From the NCBI RefSeq assembly GCF_900450705.1, contig NZ_UGHK01000002.1, positions 1,306,970 to 1,370,969 of the forward strand: DNA of 64,000 nt, given 5' to 3'. Below, one piece after another: positions 48,435 through 58,928 of the stretch. Made by a program: the position numbers and the translations under genes. How positions within the stretch are numbered: the stretch's first letter is position 1; each line of letters starts with the position of its first letter. This stretch comes from Avibacterium paragallinarum. GTDB taxonomy: Bacteria > Pseudomonadota > Gammaproteobacteria > Enterobacterales > Pasteurellaceae. Below the pieces are notes generated by a model. The model was not told the origin of the DNA. It was given only the letters and a program-made list of their open reading frames with translations, and ran no database searches.

Positions 48435-49968
48435 ATTACAGCAATTACAGAATAAACGTGATCAGTTGGGTCGAAATATTGGTGCTCTTGATTTTCTTAT
48501 AGATTTTTATAAAAAGAATAATAATATATCTTTTTTAGATAAAGATTCGTTTAAGACTAAATCAAATGCACATAAAATCTATTTATTGTCAGAAGAAATT
48601 TCCAGTAAAAAATCTGGAGAAGAATTTGATTTTTTATTGCAATATACAGATGAAATTAGAAAATTAGAGTTAACAGAAACATATATAGCATTAGTTAAAT
48701 ATTTATGTCTTCATTATCATTCACTCAATCTTAAAAATAAAAAGCAATTTTTAGTACATATATCCAATGCATTAAGAATTTCAGAAGATTCAGAGATTAT
48801 AGAGATAATATTAATGAGTTTTCCTTATTTAATAAAGGATCTTCCCTTATCACCAAAATTAAAGGATAAACTTTTTAAAACGAATTTTTCTGGATACTGG
48901 GATTACTCACAAACCGAAGATAAATATCTCTTATTTGATTTGCAAGATGATCCTAAACAGGCTTTCACATTTCTAATAGAAAAAGAGAACATAGAAACTA
49001 AGCTAAAGATTAATCCAGAATTATATGGTGTATTTTGCAATAATTTTAGTGATGATTTTGAAAAATATAAAATATTTTTTAATAAGTTTTTAAATTCTTA
49101 TGCTTTACCATTAATAACTAAGGTCAATAATGGTAAAGGTAATATTCTTAAAAGAATACAATTTGAAAACAATGATAGGATTGTATTGAGCAAACAGAAA
49201 CCTTTAGTATCTATTGTAATGTCAGCCTATAATTCACAAGATACTATAGAGTATGCCATTAATTCTTTATTGAATCAGAGTTATCAGAATATTGAAATAG
49301 TAGTTTGTGATGATTGCTCTAAAGATAATACCTTTGCTATTTTAAAAGATATGGAATTAAAAAATTCTAAAATAAGAGTCTATCAGTCTATTAAAAACCA
49401 AGGCACATATAATATTAGAAATGAAATGATTAAATTAGCAAAAGGAGAATATATTACATTTCATGATTCTGATGATTTTGCTTTGCCGACTAGAATAGAT
49501 GAGCAAGTTAATATATTAAATAATCATCAGCATATTATGTTGTGTGTTTCTCAATGGGTCAGAATTGAACCAGATGGAAGATTTATCTATTTTTTTGATG
49601 GAAAATTAAATAGATTGTGTGTTGTTTCATCAATGATAAGAAAAGAGATTTTAGAAAAAATAGGTTCTTTTAAAAGTTCTTTAATTGCTGCTGATACTGA
49701 TTTCTACGAAAGAGTGATTCATTTTTATGGTAGAGAAAGCATTTATAAATTAGAAAAACCATTGATTTTAGGATTATGGGGAGGTGGCTCCTTAACGAAA
49801 CAAAAAACATTAGTAGCAGGAAATAGTGGGTTTGTTGCAAAAAAAAGAAGAGCTTTCTCTGATATATGTGCAAGGCAAAGATTATTAGGAAATGAAATTA
49901 TTTCTGATGAAGATATTAATGATGTGTTGAAGGAACATAGCATTTTTAAAGAAAATTTTGGAGTATAA
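48424..49968 (+). CDS. kfiC: KfiC-like glucuronosyltransferase of heparosan synthesis
   Basis: A 514-residue homologue of KfiC, the beta-glucuronyltransferase of K5 heparosan polymerase. N-terminal KfiC-specific half: RDQLGRNIGALDFLI, then GEEFDFLLQYTDEIRKL and VHISNALRISEDSEIIE. The GT2 domain begins near residue 259 (KPLVSIVMSAYNSQDTIEYA), with VVCDDCSKDNTFAI, the DxD-type site TFHDSDDFALPTRID (about residue 350) and LILGLWGGGSLTK. It starts inside the kfiB stop, so translation is likely coupled. Low GC compared with the window ends suggests transfer. A chondroitin-type role is unlikely given the KfiA neighbour. Confidence 0.87.
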   Translation: MGNKLQQLQNKRDQLGRNIGALDFLIDFYKKNNNISFLDKDSFKTKSNAHKIYLLSEEISSKKSGEEFDFLLQYTDEIRKLELTETYIALVKYLCLHYHSLNLKNKKQFLVHISNALRISEDSEIIEIILMSFPYLIKDLPLSPKLKDKLFKTNFSGYWDYSQTEDKYLLFDLQDDPKQAFTFLIEKENIETKLKINPELYGVFCNNFSDDFEKYKIFFNKFLNSYALPLITKVNNGKGNILKRIQFENNDRIVLSKQKPLVSIVMSAYNSQDTIEYAINSLLNQSYQNIEIVVCDDCSKDNTFAILKDMELKNSKIRVYQSIKNQGTYNIRNEMIKLAKGEYITFHDSDDFALPTRIDEQVNILNNHQHIMLCVSQWVRIEPDGRFIYFFDGKLNRLCVVSSMIRKEILEKIGSFKSSLIAADTDFYERVIHFYGRESIYKLEKPLILGLWGGGSLTKQKTLVAGNSGFVAKKRRAFSDICARQRLLGNEIISDEDINDVLKEHSIFKENFGV

Positions 49969-49970
49969 AT

Positions 49971-50699
49971 ATGATTATTGCTAATATGGCAACCTTCCCA
50001 GCAAGAAAGGATATTGTTATAAAAGTTATTCAATCTCTACATAAACAAATAGACTTGCTAAATCTTTGTTTAAATGAATTTACATCTATTCCTAAAGAAT
50101 ATGCGAAGTTCTCTAATTTGAATCCTATTATTCCTAATAAAGATTATAAGGATGTAGGTAAATTTATACACCCTATAGTATTAGATGCCTCTTATATCTT
50201 AGTTGATGATGATATTATTTATCCTCCTAATTATGTAGCACATCTACAATATTTTTATGAAAAATTTAAAAACTTGAATGTTGTTATCGGTACGCATGGT
50301 GTTATATATTCCGATATATACAATGGTTCATTTAAAGCAAGAAAAGTTTTTTCGTTTAGACAGACCTTAGATAAAATAAGAGTGGTAAATCAATTAGGTA
50401 CGGGAACTATTTTTTTGAAAGGTCATCAATTACCCTCATTATCTTATATGGAGGGATCACAAAAATATGTTGATGTGAGATTTAGTAAATATTTATATGA
50501 GAATAATATATCTTTATTGTGCATTCCTAGAGAGGCTAACTGGCAAAAAGAAATAACAGTAGAGAATTCTATCTTTTCCAGTTTTACTAAAAAATGGCCT
50601 AGTGAAATTATTAGAGAAGTACAAGTCATATCAGGATATTCAAAATTAAGATTTTCTGTAGTAAAACAAATTGAATTAGATGAATCAATTTCTTATTAA
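49971..50699 (+). CDS. kfiA: KfiA-like alpha-1,4-N-acetylglucosaminyltransferase
   Basis: Very similar to KfiA of E. coli K5, which adds GlcNAc to the growing heparosan chain. Shared stretches: MIIANMATFPARKDIVIKVI, INLCLNEF-like LLNLCLNEFTSIPKEY, IPNKDYKDVGKFIHP, the metal-binding DDDIIYPPNYV (about residue 75), VVNQLGTGTIFLKGHQLPSL, YVDVRFSKYLYENNISLLCI and FTKKWPSEIIREVQVISGYS. At 242 residues it is full length. It follows kfiC by two bases. In K5 the gene order is A-B-C-D; here it is B-C-A-D. Confidence 0.92.
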   Translation: MIIANMATFPARKDIVIKVIQSLHKQIDLLNLCLNEFTSIPKEYAKFSNLNPIIPNKDYKDVGKFIHPIVLDASYILVDDDIIYPPNYVAHLQYFYEKFKNLNVVIGTHGVIYSDIYNGSFKARKVFSFRQTLDKIRVVNQLGTGTIFLKGHQLPSLSYMEGSQKYVDVRFSKYLYENNISLLCIPREANWQKEITVENSIFSSFTKKWPSEIIREVQVISGYSKLRFSVVKQIELDESISY

Positions 50700-51064
50700 A
50701 TATATAAATATCAATTAATAATAGATATATATTAGATGAGCTTATTTCTAATATTTCACTATTCATAAGGAAATAAAAATGGACTTCTTATTAACTGTTC
50801 TGAAATCAGAAAAAAATTATCGAGATTAAGAGAATGTGCAGAAAATGCAAATAAAACAATTCTTTTTCAATATAATATAAATATTATTATCAAAACAAAA
50901 ATTTAAGATTGTGTTTTTTTTTGGGGGAGAGGGTATAGATCGGGCATTATCAGCCTTTATGGCAATTAATCCAAGTATTACTAGTTAAGCAAATTTTGGA
51001 TAAGGATAACTTATTTAGATTTGATAAAAATAAAAAAATAGACCCTATATTTTAAGGACTTTAA
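50700..51064 (+). other. AT-rich gap between kfiA and ugd with gene debris
   Basis: 365 bases without a convincing gene. A ribosome site (AAGGAAAT) and ATG at 50779 open a frame of 16 codons only. Another frame nearby reads INCSEIRKKLSRLRECAENA before stopping. Further on, a T9-G5 tract (50914-50927) leads into FFGGEGIDRALSAFMAINPS and a stop near 50988. This looks like a decayed coding region that I cannot identify. Confidence 0.4.
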
Positions 51065-52237
51065 ATGACAAAGATAGCTATTATAGGAACAGGATATGTA
51101 GGTTTATCTAATGCTGTACTTCTTGCACAACATAATCAGGTTATTGCTCTTGACATTATGCAAGATAAAGTAGATTTAATTAATCACAAAAAATCACCAA
51201 TTAAAGATAAAGAAATTGAGGAATATCTTGCAAGTAAAAAGTTAAATTTATCTGCAACGACAGATGTTAATTATGCGTACAAAGAAGCTGATTTTATTAT
51301 TATTGCGACTCCTACAAATTATGATGTAGAAAGCGGTTATTTTGATACCTCATCAGTAGAAAAAGTTATCTCTGATGTTTTAACCATTAATTCATTAGCG
51401 ACGATTATTATAAAATCAACTGTTCCTGTTGGCTTTACGCAAAAAATGCGTGATAAATTTAATACTAATAATATTATTTTCTCACCTGAGTTTTTGCGAG
51501 AAGGGAAAGCGTTATATGATAATTTATATCCTAGTCGAATTATTGTGGGTGATCATAGCGAAAAGGCTAAAATATTTGCTCAATTACTTGCTAATGGTGC
51601 AAATAAAAAAGAGATTCCTATTTTATTTACAGATAGTACCGAAGCGGAAGCAATAAAATTATTTGCTAACACTTATTTGGCTATGCGTGTGGCTTATTTT
51701 AATGAGCTAGATACTTATGCGGCTATTCATCATTTGGATACAAAACAGATTATTGCTGGTGTGTGTTTAGATCCACGTATAGGTAAACATTATAATAATC
51801 CAAGTTTTGGCTATGGTGGTTATTGTTTACCGAAAGATACCAAACAATTATTGGCAAATTATAGAAACGTTCCTCAGAATTTAATTGAAGCAATTGTTCA
51901 ATCTAATCGTACTAGAAAAGATTTTATTGCAGATGAGATAGAAGCGATGAATCCTAAGGTCGTGGGTATTCATCGTTTTATTATGAAGGCTGGATCTGAT
52001 AATTTTAGAGCATCTTCTATCTTTGGTGTCATGAAACGTTTAAAGGCAAAAGGAGTAGAGTTAATCGCTTATGAGCCCGTTGTAAAAGACGATGATTATT
52101 ATTGTGCTACAATTATTAAAGATTTGGAAGAGTTTAAAGATAAGTCAGATCTTATTATTACTAATCGTCTATCGGAAGAATTATTTGATGTTATAGATAA
52201 AGTTTATACAAGGGATATTTGGGGTAGTGATTTTTAA
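51065..52237 (+). CDS. ugd: UDP-glucose 6-dehydrogenase (KfiD/HyaC type)
   Basis: Oxidises UDP-glucose twice to UDP-glucuronic acid, one of the two precursors of the capsule. An NAD-binding Rossmann motif [18 protein letters not shown] is at the N terminus. [11 protein letters not shown] and [20 protein letters not shown] lie in the middle. The catalytic Cys is in [19 protein letters not shown] (about residue 256). 390 residues. With the KfiA and KfiC homologues it completes the set needed for a GlcA-GlcNAc polymer. The stop overlaps the next gene by 11 bases. Confidence 0.95.
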   Translation: MTKIAIIGTGYVGLSNAVLLAQHNQVIALDIMQDKVDLINHKKSPIKDKEIEEYLASKKLNLSATTDVNYAYKEADFIIIATPTNYDVESGYFDTSSVEKVISDVLTINSLATIIIKSTVPVGFTQKMRDKFNTNNIIFSPEFLREGKALYDNLYPSRIIVGDHSEKAKIFAQLLANGANKKEIPILFTDSTEAEAIKLFANTYLAMRVAYFNELDTYAAIHHLDTKQIIAGVCLDPRIGKHYNNPSFGYGGYCLPKDTKQLLANYRNVPQNLIEAIVQSNRTRKDFIADEIEAMNPKVVGIHRFIMKAGSDNFRASSIFGVMKRLKAKGVELIAYEPVVKDDDYYCATIIKDLEEFKDKSDLIITNRLSEELFDVIDKVYTRDIWGSDF

Positions 52238-53663
52238 ATTTTCAAAGATAAATCGATTATTTAAAGAGAGACAATATTCTCTATTATTGGCAAAATATTC
52301 AGCTCAATTTAATAAATCTTTATTAGGAAAAACTATTTTTGAATCCGGTTTATATAGTCAATTTTTGACGGATCCTCAATGGAAAGGATCAGTTTTTTAT
52401 GCCGTTGGATTATTATTTTATAAAGATTATACTGATTTTAGGGTTTATTGGCGTTCGTTCTCTAAAAAGAAAAAATTAAGTGCATCTGATAAAAGAATTA
52501 TATTAAAATCTTTATATATTAATTACCCACATAAAGCAAAAGCTTTTTGTAAATTTTATTTTCCACAGGATAAAATATTATATTATTCTATTTTAAGTGT
52601 TATAGATGAGAAACTAAAGGATAATTCTCTTTTAGAAATTAGTTTATTAAAAAAACCTCAGAATATATTATTGGCTAGTAATTTTTTAGCAATAGATAAT
52701 CCATTAAAACAGCAGTATTATTTTAACCAATTAATGGATGTTTATGGGTTAAGAAAAATAGTATTAATTAATTACACTAAAGCTATATTTAGTACTAATT
52801 TGCGATGTGATAGAGTTAAAATAGAACAAAAAAATGCAGAAAACTTTCCTTTGGTGTCGATTTTAATGACGACATTTAATAGCCAAGAATTTGTAGAAAA
52901 TAGTTTGTTATCTTTAATTTATCAAGACTATCCGAATAAAGAGATTATTGTGATTGATGATTGCAGTTCCGATAATACGTGCAATATTGTTCAAAAAATT
53001 TCTGATAAATATTCTTTTGTTAAATTAATTAAGTTGCCAGAAAATGTGGGGACATTTGTGGCTAAAACAATTGGGGCTAAATTTGTAACTGGAGAGTTTA
53101 TAACTTGCCAAGATTCTGATGACTGGGCACATCCAGAAAAATTAACAAAACAAGTAGAACCTCTATTGAAAAATAAAAATATAATAGTCACTTTTTCTAA
53201 GTGGTTTAGAGTTACAGAAAAAGGAAAAGCATATTCAAGGATGATCTATCCTTTTATCCGTTTGAATCCTTCTTCTGCATTATTTAGACGTCAAATTGTT
53301 GAAGAAAAAACTGGATTATGGGATTGGGTAAGAACAGGTGCTGATAGTGAATTTAATTCAAGATTAAAGCTTGTTTTTGGTAATAAAGCTATTTTTGTTA
53401 TTAATAAGCCTTTGACTATTGGAGCTCATAGAGAAAATTCTTTGATGACTAGCATTGAAACAGGTTATTCAGATCATAGTGTTTTAATTCGACAACAGTA
53501 TTGGGAGAATTGGAATAATTGGCATATCAAACAGTTAATGTTAGGGCATTCTATTCGTATGAACTATAAAAATAGAAAAGAGCTTTTTTCTATTCCAAAA
53601 GAGATAAGTGTTGATATAAATAAAATTTCCCGAGTCTTTAAAAAATTGGAATTATTTTTATAA
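52227..53663 (+). CDS. GT2 family glycosyltransferase of the capsule locus, role unknown
   Basis: A 478-residue protein with an unassigned N-terminal half and a GT2 domain from about residue 206 ([20 protein letters not shown]), with [15 protein letters not shown], a DxD-type site [16 protein letters not shown] (about residue 293) and [13 protein letters not shown]. It has no counterpart in the four-gene kfi set. Its place next to the outer-membrane export gene recalls HyaE-type genes of Pasteurella multocida, whose role is not settled. It starts at GTG inside the ugd stop; a later start is possible. It may add a linker sugar or a side group. Confidence 0.75.
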   Translation: MIFKFSKINRLFKERQYSLLLAKYSAQFNKSLLGKTIFESGLYSQFLTDPQWKGSVFYAVGLLFYKDYTDFRVYWRSFSKKKKLSASDKRIILKSLYINYPHKAKAFCKFYFPQDKILYYSILSVIDEKLKDNSLLEISLLKKPQNILLASNFLAIDNPLKQQYYFNQLMDVYGLRKIVLINYTKAIFSTNLRCDRVKIEQKNAENFPLVSILMTTFNSQEFVENSLLSLIYQDYPNKEIIVIDDCSSDNTCNIVQKISDKYSFVKLIKLPENVGTFVAKTIGAKFVTGEFITCQDSDDWAHPEKLTKQVEPLLKNKNIIVTFSKWFRVTEKGKAYSRMIYPFIRLNPSSALFRRQIVEEKTGLWDWVRTGADSEFNSRLKLVFGNKAIFVINKPLTIGAHRENSLMTSIETGYSDHSVLIRQQYWENWNNWHIKQLMLGHSIRMNYKNRKELFSIPKEISVDINKISRVFKKLELFL

Positions 53664-53769
53664 AAAAGTTTTCTACAGGAAATTGAGCAAAAATTAATAA
53701 TTATCTATGATAATTACTCACTTTTAATAGAAAAATCATGATCAAAAACAAAATAATTAAGGTAAAACT

Positions 53770-54936
53770 ATGCGTAAATCGCTGATTGCAGTAAGTTACT
53801 GCTTATTATTAATGTCTTGTTCTTATTTGCCAAATTCAGGACCGAGCAAAGGCAATATTGAGGTAGTCAATAAACAGAAATCCAATGAGGATTTGCTTGC
53901 AGTACAGTTGATCGAGGTGAATAATAAAGTTGCGGAAAGTATGTTTAATCAACAACAACCTCAATCATTTTTGCAGTTTCCTTCATCAAAAGCACATTAT
54001 CAGGGGGTAGTAAATGCTGGTGATTTACTTGATATTACTCTCTGGGAAGCACCGCCAGCAACTTTGTTTGGCAGTGTGTTGAATCAAGCCGGTGTGTCGG
54101 GCGGACAAAGCACTCACTTACCGGAACAGGTGGTTAATAGCAATGGAAGAATAACCATTCCTTTTGTTGGTGTATTAAAAGTAGCAGGGAAAACACCGGA
54201 GCAGATCCAATCTGAAATTGTTGGACGTTTACAAGCAATTGCCAATCAACCACAAGCAGTGGTGCGAATTGTGAAGAATAATTCTGCTAATGTGACGGTT
54301 TTAACTAAATCGACTACTATTCGAATGGCTTTAACTGCTTACGGTGAACGAGTGTTAGATGCTATTGCGGCAGCAGGTGGAGCCGGTGGTAATGTGCAAG
54401 ATGTTTCAGTGCGACTGACTCGTGGAAATCAGGTGCAAACGATTTCTTTAGCCAGATTAACGGAGGAGCCACAGCAAAATATCCTATTACGTTCCGGCGA
54501 TGTAGTAACGTTATTAAATAATCCACTTTCTTTCACTGCAATGGGTGCGGTAGGAAATAGTAAAGAAATTCGTTTTTCGGCAGAAGGTTTAACTTTAGCA
54601 GAAGCAATCGGTCGTTTAGGTGGATTGAATGATGATCGTGCAGATCCAAGAGGAGTATTTATCTTTCGTTATGTTCCATTTGAAGAAATGCCCTTAAGTA
54701 AACAAAATGAATGGCAAGCCAAGGGGTATCACAACGGAATGAAAATTCCAACAGTATATCAAGCGAATTTACTTGAACCTCAATCAATGTTTTGGATTCA
54801 ACAATTTCCAATTAAAGATAAAGATATTGTTTATGTATCTAATGCACCATTGGCTGAATACCAAAAATTTATTCGTATGATTTTTGGAGCAACTACACCG
54901 GCGGTTTCAACTGTAAACAGTGTTAATAATCTGTAG
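53770..54936 (+). CDS. hexD: Outer-membrane capsule export lipoprotein (HexD/CtrA/BexD type)
   Basis: Wza-like outer-membrane channel for capsule. A signal peptide and lipobox (LLMSCSYLP, Cys about residue 17) are followed by the polysaccharide-export domain (YQGVVNAGDLLDITLWEAPP near residue 76; GRITIPFVGVLKVAGKTPEQ near residue 122) and two SLBB-like parts (ILLRSGDVVTLLNNPLSFTA; LTLAEAIGRLGGLNDDRADP). 388 residues. A small hairpin AATTATC/GATAATT (53698-53714) lies in the 106-base gap before it, so export genes may have their own promoter. Confidence 0.9.
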   Translation: MRKSLIAVSYCLLLMSCSYLPNSGPSKGNIEVVNKQKSNEDLLAVQLIEVNNKVAESMFNQQQPQSFLQFPSSKAHYQGVVNAGDLLDITLWEAPPATLFGSVLNQAGVSGGQSTHLPEQVVNSNGRITIPFVGVLKVAGKTPEQIQSEIVGRLQAIANQPQAVVRIVKNNSANVTVLTKSTTIRMALTAYGERVLDAIAAAGGAGGNVQDVSVRLTRGNQVQTISLARLTEEPQQNILLRSGDVVTLLNNPLSFTAMGAVGNSKEIRFSAEGLTLAEAIGRLGGLNDDRADPRGVFIFRYVPFEEMPLSKQNEWQAKGYHNGMKIPTVYQANLLEPQSMFWIQQFPIKDKDIVYVSNAPLAEYQKFIRMIFGATTPAVSTVNSVNNL

Positions 54937-54942
54937 GGGGAG

Positions 54943-56088
54943 ATGATGGAACAAAATGTAGTAGTTCAATCGAAAGAACAACTGGGAAAGTTAAAACAGT
55001 GGTTGCGAAAAATTAATCTGTTATTTTTACTGACGGTGATTATTCCGACTTTTTGTTCGTTATTTTATTTTTCTATTTGGGCTTCCGATGTTTATATTTC
55101 GGAGTCCAGTTTTATTGTGCGTTCTTCTCGTGCTCAAGCATCGCTCGGAGGTATGGGGGCTTTATTGCAGAGTATCGGTTTTGCTCGTTCGCAAGATGAT
55201 ACTTTTACGGTGCAAGAACTTATGCGTTCGCGTAATGCGTTGACAACATTGGAAAGTGAGTTACCGGTGAGAAAATTTTATGAAGATGAAGGGGATTTTT
55301 TCAGCCGTTTTAATCCGTTAGGTTTTTTTAATGAACAGGAATCGTTTTATCAATATTTTCGTAAACATTTGATGATTAATACCAATTCTCTATCTGGTAT
55401 TGCTACTTTACAGGTTCGTGGTTTTAATGCTGACTCGGCACAACAGATTAATGAAGCATTATTGCATTTGGCGGAAACATTAGTGAATAAACTCAATGAT
55501 CGTGCACGTAAAGATACAATTACTTTTGCGGAACAATCGGTAAATGAAGCAGAAAAATATTTGTCTGAAACCTCGACAGCCTTAAGCCAATATCGTGTAA
55601 AAAATGGGATATTTGATATTGGGGCACAATCTGAATCGATTTTAACTTTAGTACAGAAGTTGCAGGATGAACTGATTGCCATTCAGACGCAACTTGATCA
55701 GGTGAGGGCGTTATCTCCGGATAACCCTCAGGTTAAAGTGTTAAAGGCAAGGCAAAAAAGTATTCGTGAAGAAGTGGCACAACAATTGAATCGAGTTTTT
55801 GAGGGAAACCATTCATTAACAACACAATCAGCAGAGTATCAGCGTTTAATTTTAGATGAAACCTTGGCAAAACAGCAATTAACGGCGGCAATGTCTGCGT
55901 TGCAAAGTGCAAAAGAAGAAGCTGGAAGGCAACAGCTTTATTTGGAAATCATTGCTAAACCTAGCCATCCGGATTTAGCATTGGAACCGCACCGTTTGTA
56001 CAATATTTTAGCCACCTTTATTCTTGGATTGGTGATTTATGGCGTTTTAACCTTATTATTAGCCGGTGTGAGAGAGCATAAAAACTGA
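54943..56088 (+). CDS. hexC: Capsule export inner-membrane polysaccharide co-polymerase (HexC/CtrB/KpsE type)
   Basis: Periplasm-spanning PCP-type protein that links the ABC transporter to the outer-membrane channel. A first membrane helix (about residues 24-46, LLFLLTVIIPTFCSLFYFSI) precedes a long periplasmic region with coiled coil (about residues 170-320). A second helix lies near the C terminus (LYNILATFILGLVIYGVLTL). 381 residues. It starts seven bases after hexD and its stop touches the hexB start. Confidence 0.9.
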   Translation: MMEQNVVVQSKEQLGKLKQWLRKINLLFLLTVIIPTFCSLFYFSIWASDVYISESSFIVRSSRAQASLGGMGALLQSIGFARSQDDTFTVQELMRSRNALTTLESELPVRKFYEDEGDFFSRFNPLGFFNEQESFYQYFRKHLMINTNSLSGIATLQVRGFNADSAQQINEALLHLAETLVNKLNDRARKDTITFAEQSVNEAEKYLSETSTALSQYRVKNGIFDIGAQSESILTLVQKLQDELIAIQTQLDQVRALSPDNPQVKVLKARQKSIREEVAQQLNRVFEGNHSLTTQSAEYQRLILDETLAKQQLTAAMSALQSAKEEAGRQQLYLEIIAKPSHPDLALEPHRLYNILATFILGLVIYGVLTLLLAGVREHKN

Positions 56089-56885
56089 TGCAGTACGGTG
56101 AGCAAACTTCGTTAAAAGATTCATTTATCATCCAAGGGCGAGTGTTAAAAGCATTGTTGTTACGTGAAATTATCACTCGTTATGGGCGTAAAAATTTTGG
56201 CTTTCTGTGGTTATTTGTAGAGCCTTTTTTGATGAGTCTGGTTATTGTGTTGATGTGGCATTTTTTTCGTGCTGATCGCTTTTCGACATTAAACATTGTT
56301 GCTTTTGCAATGACGGGTTATCCATTATTAATGATGTGGCGTAATGCTTCTAACCGTGCAATTAGTGGTATTGATTCCAATATTTCATTACTTTATCACC
56401 GTAATGTTCGCCCTCTTGATACGCTTTTTTCTCGTATGATTTTGGAGATTGCTGGTGCGACTGTGGCACAAATTGTGATGTTAGTGATTTTAATTGCTAT
56501 TGATTGGATCGGCTTGCCAAATGATGTGTTGTATATGCTTTTTGCTTGGTTCTTAATGGCACTGTTTGCCATTGGTTTAGGTTTAATTATTTGTGCTATT
56601 TCTTATTATTTAGAGTTTTTCGGTAAAATTTGGGGAACATTATCTTTTGTGATGTTTCCTATTTCCGGTGCATTCTTTTTAGTGAATAGTCTGCCAAGCA
56701 ATCTGCAATCCATTTTACTTTGGTTTCCAATGGTTCACGGCACAGAAATGTTTCGTCACGGTTATTTTGGCCCAAGTGTCGTCACAATGGAATCACCCGG
56801 CTACCTTCTTACCTGTGATTTAATGATGCTTTTAATTGGATTATTAATGGTACGCAGTTTTAGTAATAGGATTAATGCAAGATGA
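56088..56885 (+). CDS. hexB: Capsule ABC-2 exporter permease (HexB/CtrC/KpsM type)
   Basis: Inner-membrane permease of the capsule exporter, 265 residues with about six membrane segments. Family features: [20 protein letters not shown] near residue 18 and [20 protein letters not shown] near residue 195. It overlaps hexC by one base and hexA by four bases (ATGA), showing tight coupling of the transporter subunits. Confidence 0.93.
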   Translation: MQYGEQTSLKDSFIIQGRVLKALLLREIITRYGRKNFGFLWLFVEPFLMSLVIVLMWHFFRADRFSTLNIVAFAMTGYPLLMMWRNASNRAISGIDSNISLLYHRNVRPLDTLFSRMILEIAGATVAQIVMLVILIAIDWIGLPNDVLYMLFAWFLMALFAIGLGLIICAISYYLEFFGKIWGTLSFVMFPISGAFFLVNSLPSNLQSILLWFPMVHGTEMFRHGYFGPSVVTMESPGYLLTCDLMMLLIGLLMVRSFSNRINAR

Positions 56886-57529
56886 TTAGTGTAGAACACG
56901 TTTATAAAAAATATCAAACACGGACAGGTTTGGTAACCGTATTAAATGATATTAATTTTAGCCTTAACAAAGGAGAAAAAATTGGCATTTTAGGACGCAA
57001 CGGAGCAGGAAAATCAACATTAATTCGTTTAATGAGTGGTGTTGAAGCTCCAACTTCAGGAATAATTCGACGAGAAATGAGCATTTCTTGGCCATTAGCC
57101 TTTAGCGGTGCATTCCAAGGTAGCTTAACGGGAATGGATAATTTACGCTTCATTTGTCGTATTTATAATGCTGATATTAATTATGTTACTGAATTTACGG
57201 AATCCTTTTCCGAATTGGGCAATTATTTATATGAGCCCGTAAAAAATTATTCTTCAGGAATGAAAGCACGCTTAGCTTTTGCATTGTCGTTATCCGTTGA
57301 GTTTGATTGCTATCTCATTGATGAAGTGATTGCCGTTGGAGATTCTCGTTTTAGTGATAAATGTCGCTATGAACTTTTTGAAAAACGCAAAGATCGTTCC
57401 ATTATTTTAGTTTCTCATAGTCCAACCGCTATTAGACAATATTGTGATAATGCAAAAGTATTAGATAAAGGAAAATTGTTAGATTTCTCTTCTATTGATG
57501 AGGCTTATCAATATTATAATCAGACATAG
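56882..57529 (+). CDS. hexA: Capsule ABC exporter ATP-binding protein (HexA/CtrD/KpsT type)
   Basis: ATPase of the capsule exporter. Walker [20 protein letters not shown] (about residue 36), the signature [19 protein letters not shown] (about residue 119), Walker [15 protein letters not shown] (about residue 140) and the switch His in [15 protein letters not shown]. 215 residues. Last gene of the capsule operon; a clear terminator is not visible within the next 100 bases. Confidence 0.95.
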   Translation: MISVEHVYKKYQTRTGLVTVLNDINFSLNKGEKIGILGRNGAGKSTLIRLMSGVEAPTSGIIRREMSISWPLAFSGAFQGSLTGMDNLRFICRIYNADINYVTEFTESFSELGNYLYEPVKNYSSGMKARLAFALSLSVEFDCYLIDEVIAVGDSRFSDKCRYELFEKRKDRSIILVSHSPTAIRQYCDNAKVLDKGKLLDFSSIDEAYQYYNQT

Positions 57530-57736
57530 AGGTTAGATTTTAAAATAAAATAACGTTACTTTCTTGCTTTATCATAAATTTCAATGGCTATAGTTAAGTT
57601 CGAAATAAATCAAGGTAACAAGCTGAATACAGTGAAAATAGTACTTTTATGCCAAGTAACGCTGGATGATTTCTAAATTAAACAGCTATAAAATTCACAA
57701 AAAGAAAACATCGTACTTTGATCTGCCCCCAAATCC

Positions 57737-58896
57737 TAGACACCTAGGAAGTTAAATATTGAGCTCTGTATTGCACAGGATTCAAGTTGTTTAATGCGGG
57801 TTTCCGTAATTCGTTATAATACGAATATACTCGTACAGTGCCACCTCTAGCTTCGCGACATTGGCAAAGCGATTCGGGTAAAAACATTCTTTTACAATGC
57901 TAAAGAAACTCTCTATCACCGCAATAGCAATTTCCCTTACGACTCATACTCTGAATCGCCTTTGGAAAGCCCTTTTTACCCATCAATATTTCTCGACACG
58001 CAGACAGTTGATAAAGGCAACCTTGCTCTCTATGAATCATCGGTACTGTGCCAGAAGTTCGCTTTGATAAGGCTTCTTTAAGCATTTTCGAAAAAAGCCC
58101 AAAACTTTGTCGCCGTCTGATTTGGTAGGTAATAATCTCACGGCTCACCAAATCCATTATGGGTGAAAGATATAACTTTTCATTCCTAACACGAAATTTG
58201 GTCACATCTTAGCCTTAAAGTTTCGAGCTATCAAATTCGGCACGACATAGGCTGTTCTTCCCGTCTTCACAAGTTTTTTGGCTTTCACACAGGAACGAAT
58301 ATTCAGTTGACGCATTCGTTTCAGCACCGTTTTTCCACTTAGATAATACTCTTTCTCGCGTAACTTCGCTCGAATGATGCGGTAACCATTTCGCCCTTGA
58401 TGTGCCTTAAATATTTTCTGTATTAAGTTATCAATATCATCTAATTTCTTGATTTTTCTTGCATAACAGAAGGTTGCACGAGGTAGCTTCGATACGGAAA
58501 GGGGATATTGTGCCCTTAGTCCGCGGACGGTGGCACATTTTTCCGTTTGAGTTTGAGGTCTCTGAGCTCCAAAGACTTTTTAAATAGACATTCTCCGCGC
58601 GAAGATATTCAAGTTATTGTAATAAAAGGTTTTTTCATAGATTTTGACGGGCGTTTGGGTAGTTTCGTCGTATTTTTCTTCCGATTAGGCTGGCGAATTA
58701 GCCCATTAATACCGTATTCTTTATACGCGTTGCAACCAAATCACAATTTGGGTCTGATTGGAAAGACCACAATATTCCGCCACCTGACGCACACTCATTC
58801 CTTGCTCAGAAACTAATGAGATAGTTTGTAGTTTAAGTTATGTTGAATAATGTTTTCCCATAAAAAATCTGCCCTTTAATTCGTGGATAGTGTCCA
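57737..58896 (-). mobile_element. Decayed IS3-family (IS150-like) element
   Basis: About 1160 bases whose ends resemble each other: TAGACACCTAGG at the left and, complemented, TGGACACTATCC at the right. Both transposase frames can be traced on the minus strand but are broken. The 207 bases between hexA and this element show no gene. Confidence 0.8.
57900..58861 (-). pseudogene. IS3-family transposase OrfA/OrfB remnants
   Basis: OrfA begins at 58861 (MGKHYST, then a stop where the family has E/F) and continues as QGMSVRQVAEYCGLSNQTQI before a frameshift. The OrfB start is recognisable as IQKIFKAHQGRNGYRIIRAK. The integrase core lies at 58,205-57,900: FRVRNEKLYLSPIMDLVSRE, MIHREQGCLYQ (where the normal motif is HSDQG, so the second acidic residue is changed) and QSMSRKGNCYCGD. 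Several stops and shifts make it inactive. Confidence 0.82.
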
Positions 58897-58928
58897 AATT
58901 TTTTTAGGTAAATTACTTTATAAAATAA

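Noticed and set aside
53100-53191. Minus-strand frames inside the capsule glycosyltransferases
   Set aside because: Short shadows of intact GT2 genes in AT-rich DNA.
58547-58816. Plus-strand frame of 89 codons over the IS3 remnant
   Set aside because: It is the antisense of the decayed OrfA/OrfB region, which is clearly recognisable on the minus strand.
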